Part shown: positions 9,161-18,199 of the stretch, one piece after another
How the letters are laid out: each line of letters begins with the position of its first letter
How positions within the stretch are numbered: the stretch's first letter is position 1
DNA from: Aminobacter anthyllidis
GTDB lineage: Bacteria > Pseudomonadota > Alphaproteobacteria > Rhizobiales > Rhizobiaceae
Reading direction: 5' to 3'
DNA length: 64,000 nt
Assembly: GCF_018555685.1 (NCBI RefSeq)
Contig: NZ_JAFLWW010000004.1
Coordinates: 434,001-498,000 of the forward strand
The notes under the pieces: generated by a model
Database searches by the model: none
Told to the model about the DNA's origin: nothing
Seen by the model: the letters and a program-made list of their open reading frames with translations, nothing else
Translations under genes and position numbers: made by a program

Positions 9161-11638
9161 TTACGCGGCAGCGCGCAGTTCAGTGCTGTCGGCCTTCACG
9201 CGCTCGGACTTCGGGTCGTAGGGCGCCTTGAGATGGGCGGTCGCCGCATGGCGTTCGCCGGCAAGATCGATCTCGTAGCGTCCGCCTTCGATGAACGCCT
9301 TGTCGACGCCGTCGGCATGGTCGAGCAGGCCAAGGGCGACGGAACAACCGAGCGTGTGGCCGTAGGCCGCCGAGCGCACTTCGCCGACCGGTTTGCCGTC
9401 GCGCAGGATCAACTCGCCACCCCACAGCATCGGTGCTTCGTCATCGAGCGTGAACTGCACGATGCGGCGTGTCAGCTTGCCCTTGGCCTTTGCCTCGACC
9501 AGCGCCTCACGGCCGATGAACCCGCCAGGTTTGTCCATCGACACGGCGAAGGCGAGACCGGCTTCGAACGGATTGACGTCGGGCGTGAGCTCCCGGCTCC
9601 AGGCCCTGAAGCCCTTCTCAATACGTAGCGCTTCCAGCGCGTAGTAGCCGCAATCGGTCAGCCCAAACTCGCGCCCGGCCTCATGCAGCGCCTCATAGAC
9701 CCCGACGGCGAATTCGCTCGGGACGATCAGCTCCCAGCCAAGCTCGCCGACATAAGTCATGCGGTTGGCGTAGGCAGTGGCATAGCCGATGTCGATCTCG
9801 CGAATGGTGGCGAAGGGGAAACCGACATTGGACAGGTCGGCCGAGGTCAGCCTGGCAAGGACGTCGCGTGAGCGTGGTCCCATCAGCGCCAACACCGAAT
9901 AGGACGAGGTAACGTCGGTCAGCGTGACATGCGCATTGTCGGGGATGTTCTTGTTGATCCAGTCGGCGTCATGCACCGCTTGCGCCGATCCGGTTACGAT
10001 CAGGAACTTGTCGCGGCCCAGGCGCATCACCGTCAGGTCGCTTTCATAGCCGCCGCGCTCGTTGAGCAGGCCGGTATAGATCGAGCGGCCGATCTCGACG
10101 TCGATGTCGGCGGCACAGATACGGTTCAGCGCCGAAGCCGCGTCGCGGCCCTGCACCAGAAGCTTGGCGAACGAGGTCTGGTCGAAGATGCCGGCGGCCT
10201 CGCGGGTGGCCTTCATCTCACGCTTGACCGCGTCGTGCCAGTTCTGGCGGCCGAAGGAATATTGCGTTTCGGGCTTTTCGCCCGATGCCGCAAACCAGTT
10301 GGCGCGCTCCCAGCCCATCTTGGATCCGAAGCAGGCGCCTTTGGCGGCCAGCCGGTCATAGAGCGGCGAGCGGCGGAAGGGCCGTGCTGTGTCGAGCTCG
10401 CGGTTCGGCCAGGGCATGGCGTAGTGCAGACCGAGCGTTTCCTTCACGCGGTCGTGGAGCCAGCGCGGGTTGTTGTTGAAGCCGGCAAAACGCCTGATGT
10501 CGACCGGCCACAGATCCATGGTCGGCGCACTGTTGACGATCCACTCGGCCAGCGCCTTGCCCGCACCACCGGCGCTGGCAATGCCCATCGAATTGAAGCC
10601 GGCGCCAACGTAGAAATTCTTCAGTTCCGGCGCTTCGCCAAGGATGAAGTTGTTGTCGGCGGTGAAGCTTTCCGGCCCGTTGTAGAATTTCTTGACCTCT
10701 GATGTTTCCAGCTGCGGCACGCGCACCAGCGCGTTCTGCATCAGGATCTCGAACTGGTCCCAGTCGTCGGGCAGCAGCGCGAACTCGAAATCATCAGGAA
10801 TGCCCTTCATGCCCCACGGCTTGGCCTCTGGCTCGAAGCCGCCCATGACAAGGCCGCCGACCTCTTCCTTGAAGTAGATGAAGCCATCGGGGTCGCGCAT
10901 GACCGGCAGGTCTGGATGCACGCCCTCGATCTTGCCGGTGACGATGTACATGTGCTCGGCCGAGTGCAGCGGCACGGTGACGCCGCACATCGCACCGACC
11001 TTGCGCGCCCACTGGCCAGCGCAGTTGACGACGATCTCGGCTGCGATATCGCCCTTGTCGGTCGAAACACCCGTCGCCTTGCCGTCCTTCGTCTTGATGC
11101 CGGTGACGCGGACACGCTCGATGACGCGTGCGCCGCGATTGCGCGCGCCCTTGGCCAGCGACTGGGTCAGGTCGGTCGGGTTGGCCTTGCCATCGCCCGG
11201 CAGCCAGACGGCGCCGACGAGGTCGTCGATCGCCATGACAGGCCACAGGTCCTGCGCCTCCTTGGCCGAGATCACCTCGATGTCGACGCCCTGCGCGCGG
11301 GCCGAGGCAGCTGTGCGCTTGAGCACAGTCATGCGGTCGGCGGTGCGGGCGACCGACAGCGAGCCGCAGTTCTTCCAGCCGGTGGCAAGGCCAGTTTCGG
11401 CCTCGAGCTCGCTGTAAAGCTGGGTCGAATATTTGATCAGGCTGGTCATGTTGGCGTGGCTGCGCAATTGCCCGACAAGGCCCGCCGCGTGCCAGGTGGT
11501 GCCGCCGCTGAGTTGGCCCTGCTCAAGCAGCACGACGTCCGTCCAGCCGAGTTTTGTCAGATGATAGGCGACCGAGCAGCCGATGATGCCGCCGCCGACG
11601 ATGACGACGCGTGCCTGCGTCGGGAATTCCTGCGCCAT
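9161..11638 (-). CDS. FAD-dependent dimethylglycine/sarcosine dehydrogenase-like protein with GcvT domain
   Basis: 825-residue two-domain oxidative demethylase. Residues 10-400 are a DAO-type FAD domain with VIVGGGIIG at 12-20 and TTWHAAGLVGQLR, whose His50 is the residue that carries covalent FAD in dimethylglycine and sarcosine dehydrogenases. Residues 430-810 are a GcvT/aminomethyltransferase domain that passes the methylene group to tetrahydrofolate. I start at the ATG at 11638; the longer frame to 11671 has no support. It is a separate transcription unit from the paralogue at 13416-15839, ended by the hairpin at 9113. The leader contains two copies of TGTTGCATTT, also seen before the GlxA regulator gene, so joint regulation is likely. 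Confidence 0.85.
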   Translation of the reverse strand: MAQEFPTQARVVIVGGGIIGCSVAYHLTKLGWTDVVLLEQGQLSGGTTWHAAGLVGQLRSHANMTSLIKYSTQLYSELEAETGLATGWKNCGSLSVARTADRMTVLKRTAASARAQGVDIEVISAKEAQDLWPVMAIDDLVGAVWLPGDGKANPTDLTQSLAKGARNRGARVIERVRVTGIKTKDGKATGVSTDKGDIAAEIVVNCAGQWARKVGAMCGVTVPLHSAEHMYIVTGKIEGVHPDLPVMRDPDGFIYFKEEVGGLVMGGFEPEAKPWGMKGIPDDFEFALLPDDWDQFEILMQNALVRVPQLETSEVKKFYNGPESFTADNNFILGEAPELKNFYVGAGFNSMGIASAGGAGKALAEWIVNSAPTMDLWPVDIRRFAGFNNNPRWLHDRVKETLGLHYAMPWPNRELDTARPFRRSPLYDRLAAKGACFGSKMGWERANWFAASGEKPETQYSFGRQNWHDAVKREMKATREAAGIFDQTSFAKLLVQGRDAASALNRICAADIDVEIGRSIYTGLLNERGGYESDLTVMRLGRDKFLIVTGSAQAVHDADWINKNIPDNAHVTLTDVTSSYSVLALMGPRSRDVLARLTSADLSNVGFPFATIREIDIGYATAYANRMTYVGELGWELIVPSEFAVGVYEALHEAGREFGLTDCGYYALEALRIEKGFRAWSRELTPDVNPFEAGLAFAVSMDKPGGFIGREALVEAKAKGKLTRRIVQFTLDDEAPMLWGGELILRDGKPVGEVRSAAYGHTLGCSVALGLLDHADGVDKAFIEGGRYEIDLAGERHAATAHLKAPYDPKSERVKADSTELRAAA

Positions 11639-11687
11639 AGTGAAACAATCTCCCAAAGGTGATGGTCGCAATCATAACGTCGTCGCA

Positions 11688-11712
11688 ACAAAATGCAACA
11701 TTAAATGCAACA
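11688..11712 (-). promoter_or_regulatory. Tandem TGTTGCATTT boxes upstream of the dehydrogenase
   Basis: On the reverse strand two copies of TGTTGCATTT lie about 13 bases apart, roughly 50-75 bases before the gene start. The inner copy extends to ATGTTGCATTTTGT, identical over 14 bases with 19124-19137 upstream of the GlxA-type regulator gene. This fits a binding site for that AraC-class protein. Confidence 0.5.
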
Positions 11713-11844
11713 AATAGTCACATATCGTTGGTGGCCGAAAAAGGCGGGGAATTCGGCCATCAATTTTTCACGGCGTTGTCGGAACGGGTCGCCGCTGAAC
11801 GTCTTCAAGACGTAGAGTCGGCAGGGACGACGAAGGAGAACGAC

Positions 11845-12504
11845 ATGAGAAAGATCGTGGTGGGTGCATTCATGAGCCTCGACGGCGTCATGCAGGCGCC
11901 GGGTGGACCGGAGGAGGATCCGATCGGCGGCTTCAAGTTTGGTGGCTGGGCCGCGCCCTATTTCGACGAAACGATGACCGAGGGGGTGGGCGAGATGTTC
12001 GCCAAACCGTTCGACCTGCTGCTCGGGCGCAAGACCTGGGACATTTTCGCTGCGCACTGGCCCTATGTCGACGCAGACGATCCCATCGGCCCGCTGTTTG
12101 ATCGCATCAACAAATATGTGGCGACCCGCAACCCGGACCTGAAGCTCGGCTGGCAGAACAGCCATTCGCTCGGTCCCGACGCCGTCGCTGCCGTGCGCAA
12201 GCTGAAATCAGAGGACGGGCCGGACCTGTTGACCCAGGGTTCGACGGAATTCCTCAAGACCCTGCTTGCTGGCGACCTCGTTGACGAGCTCAACATCTCG
12301 ATCTTCCCGCTGGTGCTGGGCAAGGGCAAGCGGCTGTTCGGCGACGCCGCCATGCCGACGGCGTTGAAGCTGGTTTCGTCGAAGGCTTCCGGGACCGGCG
12401 TGACGGTCAACAAATACGTCCGCGACGGCGACGTCGTCACCGGCTCGTTCGAGTTCGAGACCCCGACCGACGCGGAACTGGAGCGGCGGCGGAAGTTGAC
12501 CTGA
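11845..12504 (+). CDS. Dihydrofolate reductase family protein (RibD C-terminal-like)
   Basis: 219-residue protein of the YyaP/YwjB group of the DHFR-like superfamily. It starts MRKIVVGAFMSLDGVMQAPG, continues with FDLLLGRKTWDIFAAHWPY, and ends with the ILG/LGKGKRLFGD strand typical of these proteins. Substrates are mostly unknown; some members are used as flavin- or pterin-related reductases. The ATG at 11845 has AAGGAG at the right distance, so the upstream extension of that frame to 11659 is not used. It is divergent from the folate-linked dehydrogenase gene and convergent with a DeoR regulator, and may or may not be functionally linked to folate one-carbon use. Confidence 0.85.
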   Translation: MRKIVVGAFMSLDGVMQAPGGPEEDPIGGFKFGGWAAPYFDETMTEGVGEMFAKPFDLLLGRKTWDIFAAHWPYVDADDPIGPLFDRINKYVATRNPDLKLGWQNSHSLGPDAVAAVRKLKSEDGPDLLTQGSTEFLKTLLAGDLVDELNISIFPLVLGKGKRLFGDAAMPTALKLVSSKASGTGVTVNKYVRDGDVVTGSFEFETPTDAELERRRKLT

Positions 12505-12554
12505 TCGTTGTGCCGGGCCAGCGGAGCGGCAGTCTTGCTGCTCTGCCATCTCTG

Positions 12555-13343
12555 CTATTCGCCGACAATCACCTTCGGTCCCTTGCGCTCCAGCGCCTCT
12601 ACCATCGCTGCGGGGGGAGGGGCGTCGACGATGATACCGGCGGCGAGTTCGAAACGCTGGATGCGCAGCGGCGTGAGCCGTCCGAACTTCGAACTGTCGA
12701 GCACGAAATAGGCGCGGGCTGCGGTGGCCGCCATGCGTGAGCGCTGTTCGGCGCCGTTGCGGGTGAAGTCGGTCACCTCGCCGTCGGGCGACAACGCGCC
12801 GCCGCCGAGGAAGGCGACGTCGATGCGGAAGCGGCCGATGGCGTCGAGCGCATCGATGCCGACTGCTGCCTCCTCCGACGGGTCGATTTCGCCGCCGAGC
12901 ATGTGCACGCGCACATGCGGCTGGCGGCACATGTGCAGCGCGATCACCAGGCTCGTTGTGCAGATCGTCAGGTTCTGCCTGCCTGTCAGCGCGTGCGCCA
13001 CGGCAAGGGTGGTGGTTCCGGAATCGAGAAACACCACCATGCCGTCCTCGACCAGATTGGCCGCGGCGCGGCCGATCGCAGCCTTGCCGGCCGCGTTTTC
13101 CTGGCTGCGCTCCGTCAGCGCCGGTTCGGTTGCCTCAAACAGCGTCGCCCCGCCATGCACAAGGTCGAGCTGGCCGCGTTCGGCTAGATGCTTCATGTCG
13201 CGGCGGATGGTTTCCCGCGACACGTCGAAGAAATTGGCGAGCTCGGTGATGCCGACCGAGCCGTCGGCGGCGAGCCGCCTCAGGATCTCGTCATGGCGGC
13301 GCGGCGCGAGCGCCCGGGCACTGGAACTTTGCGAGTCGGACAT
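12555..13343 (-). CDS. DeoR/GlpR-family transcriptional regulator
   Basis: 262-residue repressor. The N terminus is the DeoR helix-turn-helix (RRHDEILRRLAADGSVGITE, then LANFFDVSRETIRRDMKHLA). The C-terminal part is the DeoR sugar-phosphate isomerase-like sensor with FLDSGTTTLAVAHAL and FVLDSSKFGR. It lies 3' of the Rieske/dehydrogenase operon on the same strand. The start codon at 13341-13343 is embedded in a perfect 10-base inverted repeat (13343-13370) and no normal ribosome site is visible outside it, which suggests either autoregulation at the operator or control by RNA folding. Its effector is unknown. Confidence 0.88.
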   Translation of the reverse strand: MSDSQSSSARALAPRRHDEILRRLAADGSVGITELANFFDVSRETIRRDMKHLAERGQLDLVHGGATLFEATEPALTERSQENAAGKAAIGRAAANLVEDGMVVFLDSGTTTLAVAHALTGRQNLTICTTSLVIALHMCRQPHVRVHMLGGEIDPSEEAAVGIDALDAIGRFRIDVAFLGGGALSPDGEVTDFTRNGAEQRSRMAATAARAYFVLDSSKFGRLTPLRIQRFELAAGIIVDAPPPAAMVEALERKGPKVIVGE

Positions 13344-13370
13344 GAGGCCAATGTGGCGATATTGGCCTCA
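13343..13370. promoter_or_regulatory. Perfect inverted repeat at the deoR-type gene start
   Basis: TGAGGCCAAT, 8 bases, ATTGGCCTCA: a 10-base perfect inverted repeat whose inner end touches the start codon. It may be the DeoR operator, a terminator of the upstream operon, or a hairpin hiding the translation start. No T run follows it in either direction. Confidence 0.5.
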
Positions 13371-13415
13371 TCGGGCAAGCGGATGTTGCAATATGTGGCA
13401 GACCGGCATGCAGGT

Positions 13416-15839
13416 TCACATGCGGACCCTTTCGCCAGCCGGATCGTAGACGCAGCGCTCGACGACGGTGGCGCGGCTGCGGCGTCCAAAGGCCTCAACC
13501 TCGACCTCCTTGAGGCCCATGTCGTCGCCCTTGAGGTAGCCGAACACCAGTGAGGCGCCCATGCTGTGGCCGAAATCGCCGCTGGTCGTCATGCCGACGA
13601 CGCGGCCATTCACCGACATTGCCTCGCCGCCATAGACCGATAGCGGCTCGTCGAGCTTGAAGCAGGCGAGCTTGCGGGTCAGGCCGCGCTCCTTCTGCGC
13701 CACAAGCGCATCACGACCCTGGAAGTCGCCCTTCTTCATCGACACGGCAAAGCCGAGGCCGGCTTCCAGCGGCGTGTCGTCGGGTGTGATGTCGGCACCC
13801 CAGTAGAGATAGCGCTTTTCCATGCGCAGGCTGGAGATCGCCTTGTAGCCGACATCGGCGATGCCGAACGCAGCCCCCGCATCCTTCAGCACCTCATAGA
13901 CATAGGCCATGTATTCGACAGGCACATGCAGCTCCCAGCCGAGCTCGCCGACATAGGTGACGCGCGCCGCCATGACCGGGGCCCAGCCAACGCGGATGTT
14001 GCGGCAGCTCATATAGGGGAAGGCGGCGTTGGAGACATCGTCCTCGCTGACCTTGGCGAGCACGTCGCGCGAAAGCGGTCCGCACAGGTTGATGACGCCA
14101 TAGGCGCCGGTGACATCCTGCACGCTTACCGAGCCGTCGCGCGGCATGTGGTGACGGATCCAGCCACCGTCACGTGTGCCGAAGGCCGAGCCGGTTACGA
14201 CGTGGAAGACGTCCTCGCGTGGCCGCATGATGGTGAGATCCGCCTCGATGCCGCCGCGCTTGTTGAGCAGCTGGGTGTAGATGACAGCCCCTTCGCCGCG
14301 ATCGACATTGGCCGCAGCCAGCCACTGCAGATAGGCGAACGCACCCGGACCTGAGACCTCGAATTTCGAGAATGACGACTGGTCGACAAGGGCCACGCCC
14401 TCGCGCACGGTTCTATGCTCGCGGCCGATCACCTCGGCATAGGGCGCGCGCTCGAAGGTTTCGAGCGGTGGCTTTGCCTCGCCCGCTTTCAGGAAATAAT
14501 TGGGTCTCTCCCAGCCGAACTTGACGCCGTTGACCGCACCTTGCGCAGTCAAGGTCTGGTAGAGCGGCGATCGGCGCAGCGGCCGGCAGGCAGAGCGTTC
14601 CTCCTCCGGCCAGGCGATGGCGTAGTATTTCGAATAGGCCTCGATCGCGCTGTCTCGGAGATAGGCCAGCCCGCCATGCGGCTTGCCGAAGCGGCGCAGG
14701 TCGAACGCCCACAGGTCCATGCCGGGATCGCCTTCAACGATCCAGTTGGCCATGGCGCGACCGGCACCACCCGATGCCGCGATACCAGAGGTGAAGCCGC
14801 AGGCAACGAAGAAGTTCTCGTAGTCACCGGCCAGGCCCATCACCGGCTCGCCATCGGCGGAGATCGGGATCGGGCCGTTGACCACGGCGCGCACGCCGAG
14901 CTCGCTCAGGATCGGGATGCGGTTCGCAGCCCCTTCGATCACTTCCGACATCCGTTCGAGATCGTCGGGGAACAGCTCCTGGCCAAAGCTCATCGGCAGT
15001 TTGCCAAGGCCATAGGCGGCGCGGGTTTCCTTTTCCCAGCCGCCGATGGCCATCGCGCCCGGCTCCGGCTTGACGTAGAAATTGGCATCGGGGTCGCGCA
15101 GCGTCGGCAGATCGTCGGGCACGGAAGATGATTTCTCGGTGACGAAATATTCGTGCTCGACAACCGTGATCGGCAGGTCGATGCCGGCGAGTTCGCCGAG
15201 CTGGCGCGCCCACAGGCCGGCCGCATTGACAACGACCTCGCAGCCGATCTCGCCCTCTGATGTCTTCACCCCGGTGATACGGCGATCCCTGATGGTGAAG
15301 CCGGTGACCGTCACACCCTCGACGATACGCACGCCGCCCGCCCGCGCGCCCTTGGCATAGGCATGGGTTAGCGAATAGGGATCGACATGGCCGTCCGAGG
15401 CAATCCAGGTCGCGCCGCGCAGATCTTTGGTATCGACCAGCGGGAACAGCTTCTTGACGTCGTTGGGGCCGACAAGTTCCATGTCGAAGCCGTAGCTCTT
15501 GGCGGCGGTGTGGGCGCGCTTGAGCTCTTCCCAGCGTGCGTCGGAGGCGGCGAGGCGCAGGCTGCCGACATTCTTCCAGCCGACATCCTGGCCGGTCTCG
15601 GCGCCGATCCTGGCGCAGAGGTCTGCGCTGTATTGCATCAGGCGCGTCAGATTCACCTTGCTGCGCAGTTGCCCCATCAGGCCGGCGGCGTGCCAGGTCG
15701 ATCCTGCCGTCAGCACGTTCTTTTCAAGCAGCAGCACGTCCTTTTCGCCGGCCTTGGCGAGGTGATAGGCAATCGAGGTGCCAAGGGCGCCACCGCCGAC
15801 GATGACGATGCGGGCGTGAGAGGGAACTTTGCTGGACAT
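13416..15839 (-). CDS. FAD-dependent dimethylglycine/sarcosine dehydrogenase-like protein with GcvT domain (second paralogue)
   Basis: 807 residues with the same two-domain layout as the protein at 9161: a DAO-type FAD domain (IVIVGGGALG at 11-20; STWHAAGLMGQLR with the flavin-linking His50) followed by a GcvT tetrahydrofolate domain ending near the C terminus. The ATG at 15839 is chosen because the family begins shortly before the GGG motif; the frame extends 41 codons further without support. It is the third gene of a run after the Rieske oxygenase and its reductase, with a 77-base gap, so it likely takes the next demethylation step on the oxygenase product, for example dimethylglycine or sarcosine. 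Confidence 0.85.
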   Translation of the reverse strand: MSSKVPSHARIVIVGGGALGTSIAYHLAKAGEKDVLLLEKNVLTAGSTWHAAGLMGQLRSKVNLTRLMQYSADLCARIGAETGQDVGWKNVGSLRLAASDARWEELKRAHTAAKSYGFDMELVGPNDVKKLFPLVDTKDLRGATWIASDGHVDPYSLTHAYAKGARAGGVRIVEGVTVTGFTIRDRRITGVKTSEGEIGCEVVVNAAGLWARQLGELAGIDLPITVVEHEYFVTEKSSSVPDDLPTLRDPDANFYVKPEPGAMAIGGWEKETRAAYGLGKLPMSFGQELFPDDLERMSEVIEGAANRIPILSELGVRAVVNGPIPISADGEPVMGLAGDYENFFVACGFTSGIAASGGAGRAMANWIVEGDPGMDLWAFDLRRFGKPHGGLAYLRDSAIEAYSKYYAIAWPEEERSACRPLRRSPLYQTLTAQGAVNGVKFGWERPNYFLKAGEAKPPLETFERAPYAEVIGREHRTVREGVALVDQSSFSKFEVSGPGAFAYLQWLAAANVDRGEGAVIYTQLLNKRGGIEADLTIMRPREDVFHVVTGSAFGTRDGGWIRHHMPRDGSVSVQDVTGAYGVINLCGPLSRDVLAKVSEDDVSNAAFPYMSCRNIRVGWAPVMAARVTYVGELGWELHVPVEYMAYVYEVLKDAGAAFGIADVGYKAISSLRMEKRYLYWGADITPDDTPLEAGLGFAVSMKKGDFQGRDALVAQKERGLTRKLACFKLDEPLSVYGGEAMSVNGRVVGMTTSGDFGHSMGASLVFGYLKGDDMGLKEVEVEAFGRRSRATVVERCVYDPAGERVRM

Positions 15840-15916
15840 GCTTTGACTTTCCGGATGGTCTCGCGGCTGCGAGGCGAGTTCAGGTTCGTTCAGCCGGCTT
15901 TCGCCGGACCGATTTG

Positions 15917-16873
15917 TCAGAGGTCGAGGGTCAGGTTTGCAGAGCGGGCGCGCGAACAGCACACGGTGAGGAATTCGCGGCGTTCGTCCTGGGTAAGTGC
16001 GGTGTCGCGGTGATCGGGTTCGCCGTCGAGATAGGGAACCATGCAGGAGCCGCAGATGCCCTGCCGGCAGCTGGTAGCAATGTCATGGCCGGCGGCCTTG
16101 AGAGCGGCAAACAGGGTCGTGCCCGCCGGCACGTCGATGACCGCGCCGCTCGAAGAAATCGTCACCTGGAACGGTCTGTCACCTTCCACGATCTTGGCTT
16201 CGGGCGCGAAGCTTTCGACATGCACCTGCTCGCACGGCCAGTTTTCTGTTGCCTTGGCGAATGCCTTGAGCAACCCGGCCGGGCCGCAGGCATAGGCGTG
16301 GACGCCGTCCGCCGCCGCGCCGACGAGTGCCGCCATGTCAGGGCGTTTTGCCGGGTCGTTGCCGTCATGGTGCAGAGCGGCGCGGCCGGCTTTGACCTCA
16401 TCGAGGATGAATTCGCGGAACGCCGTCTCTTTCATCGAGCGGGCGCAGATGTGGGCGAAGTAACTCGCCTTGGCGCGCTTCAGATGGTGGATCATCGCAA
16501 TGACAGGCGTGATGCCGATGCCGCCGGCAATGAGGATATGGTGCCTGCCATTCTCGACGAGCGGAAAGCCGTTGCGCGGCGGATCGGCGCGAACCACAAC
16601 GCCGCGCTCGAAGGCCTTCGCCACCTCCAGCGAGCCGCCTTCGCCGTGCTCCTCGCGTTGTACGGCGATCCAGTATTCCGACTTGTTGGCGGGGTCGCCG
16701 CATAGCGAATAGCAGCGGGCGCGACCACTCGGCAGGCGGAAGTTGAGATGAGACCCGGCCTGCCAGGCCGGCAGGCGCTCGCGATGCGGCGAGACCAGCC
16801 GATAGGCCGAGACCCTTGTCGTGAGCGTCCTGACCTCTGCTACCTGCAGCAGGATTTCCGGCCTGGAAAGCAT
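15917..16873 (-). CDS. Flavin/ferredoxin reductase of a Rieske oxygenase (GbcB/VanB type)
   Basis: 318-residue electron-transfer partner. It holds an FAD-binding barrel (LNFRLPSGRARCYSLCGDP near residue 50), an NAD domain (HILIAGGIGITPVIAMIHHL), and a C-terminal plant-type 2Fe-2S ferredoxin with CRQGICGSC and a distal CC pair. This order (FAD, NAD, 2Fe-2S) is that of PDR/VanB-type reductases, including GbcB. The ATG at 16873 has CAGGAG upstream; the longer open frame to 17512 only reads across the oxygenase gene. It starts 23 bases after the oxygenase stop, so the two are cotranscribed and supply one enzyme. Confidence 0.88.
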   Translation of the reverse strand: MLSRPEILLQVAEVRTLTTRVSAYRLVSPHRERLPAWQAGSHLNFRLPSGRARCYSLCGDPANKSEYWIAVQREEHGEGGSLEVAKAFERGVVVRADPPRNGFPLVENGRHHILIAGGIGITPVIAMIHHLKRAKASYFAHICARSMKETAFREFILDEVKAGRAALHHDGNDPAKRPDMAALVGAAADGVHAYACGPAGLLKAFAKATENWPCEQVHVESFAPEAKIVEGDRPFQVTISSSGAVIDVPAGTTLFAALKAAGHDIATSCRQGICGSCMVPYLDGEPDHRDTALTQDERREFLTVCCSRARSANLTLDL

Positions 16874-16896
16874 GGCGTGGCTCCTGTCTTGCGGGA

Positions 16897-18096
16897 TCAG
16901 GCGCCCATCTGGCGCGCGTACCACCTGACGTAGCGGTCGACGTTCTGCTCCTTCAGCGGCGAGTAGGGTCCGGGCTGGAAACCCGGCGAGGTCACGCCGA
17001 TCCACTGGCGCCGGCAGATTTCCCAGTCTTCCGACATCACCTCGTCGTGGAAGGCGGCGACCTTCTCGGGATCGTAGTCGCGGCCCTCGACCGCATTCTC
17101 GTCGACCAGCCAGTAGCCGCGCACGATGGTCTTGGTCGGCGACACCGGCGTGATGCGCACGGTGTGGGCATAGTCGGAATTGGCGTGGCACCAGAAGTTG
17201 ATGTTGGTGTTGGCGCGTGCCGTACCCATGTCGGGGTCGGAGAAACCGGCCATCAGCACGTCGCAGACCAGTTGCCCGTCGGGGCTTTCGGTGACCATGC
17301 CCTTGCGCACCGGCGTGCGGTTGGCACGAAACCACTCGGCGGTGTAGTCGGACGAGGTGTTGACGCGGGCGGTGTCGAGACCGGCCTTTTCCCAACGGAT
17401 GGCGCAGTCGGCGAGGCGCTCCGTTATCTCGCCCTTGAGGTCTGGGTTGTCGTTTTCGGTGTCGTACTGCACCGATACATAGCCATGGTGATTGGCCTCG
17501 CAGTGGTAGCACTCGCGGTTGTTTTCGACGACGAGCTTCCAGTTCAGGTCGAGCTCGTAATCGCGGATCAGCGCGATCTTGGCCCGGTTCATGCCTTGCG
17601 ACTTCAGGATCGGCGACAGGTGGTCGCGCAGCTCGTCAAACGGCGAGGGCGTGTCGGAGAGGTTGACGAAGATCAGCCCGTCGAACTCCTCGGCGTGCAC
17701 GCCCTTGAGACCATGCTCGGCCTTGTCGAAGCTCTCTCCCATCATCGGGGCGCCGACAAGCTGACCGTCATGGGCATAAGACCAGGAATGATAGGGGCAG
17801 ACCAACCGCGTCGCCTTGCCCTTTTCCTTGGTGCAGATGATCGAACCGCGATGGCGGCAGACATTGTGGTGGGCATGTACCTTGCCGTCGCGATCGCGCA
17901 CCACCACAACCGGCGCGCCGCCGACATTCAGCGTCATGTAGTCACCCGACTTGGGCAGCTCGATGGAATGCCCGGCGAAGAACCAGTTGTTGCGGAAGAT
18001 CCGTTCCTGCTCTTCGGCGAAGATGTCCGCGTTGGTGTAGAAATCGCGCGGCAGGCCGTAACCCGGACGGTAGCCATTCAGCCAGTGGACATTCAT
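16897..18096 (-). CDS. Rieske non-heme iron oxygenase alpha subunit (GbcA/Stc2-like N-demethylase)
   Basis: 399-residue oxygenase. The Rieske centre is CRHRG then CPYHSW about 20 residues later, near residues 80-105. The catalytic domain has ENNRECYHC with the histidines of the mononuclear iron site in CYHCEANHHGY. Closest in style to glycine betaine monooxygenase GbcA and stachydrine demethylase Stc2, enzymes that remove an N-methyl group as formaldehyde. The next genes are its reductase and a GcvT-fused demethylating dehydrogenase, so the pathway is probably glycine betaine or a related betaine to dimethylglycine and on to glycine. The substrate cannot be fixed from sequence alone. Start at 18096 (MNVHWLNGYRPG) with GGGAAG upstream. 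Confidence 0.85.
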   Translation of the reverse strand: MNVHWLNGYRPGYGLPRDFYTNADIFAEEQERIFRNNWFFAGHSIELPKSGDYMTLNVGGAPVVVVRDRDGKVHAHHNVCRHRGSIICTKEKGKATRLVCPYHSWSYAHDGQLVGAPMMGESFDKAEHGLKGVHAEEFDGLIFVNLSDTPSPFDELRDHLSPILKSQGMNRAKIALIRDYELDLNWKLVVENNRECYHCEANHHGYVSVQYDTENDNPDLKGEITERLADCAIRWEKAGLDTARVNTSSDYTAEWFRANRTPVRKGMVTESPDGQLVCDVLMAGFSDPDMGTARANTNINFWCHANSDYAHTVRITPVSPTKTIVRGYWLVDENAVEGRDYDPEKVAAFHDEVMSEDWEICRRQWIGVTSPGFQPGPYSPLKEQNVDRYVRWYARQMGA

Positions 18097-18199
18097 TGCG
18101 GCGCTTCCCAGTGCTTGTTTGAGGCAGATTAGAATTGTTCTTGTCTGTGCCGGCAAACGCGATTACCTTGGGGGAAGACCAAGAAAAACTAATGGTACT

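Noticed and set aside
15917-17512. 531-codon version of the reductase
   Set aside because: The part upstream of 16873 only reads across the Rieske oxygenase gene in another frame; the ATG at 16873 has a good ribosome site.
17047-18132. 361-codon forward frame
   Set aside because: Antisense shadow of the Rieske oxygenase gene.
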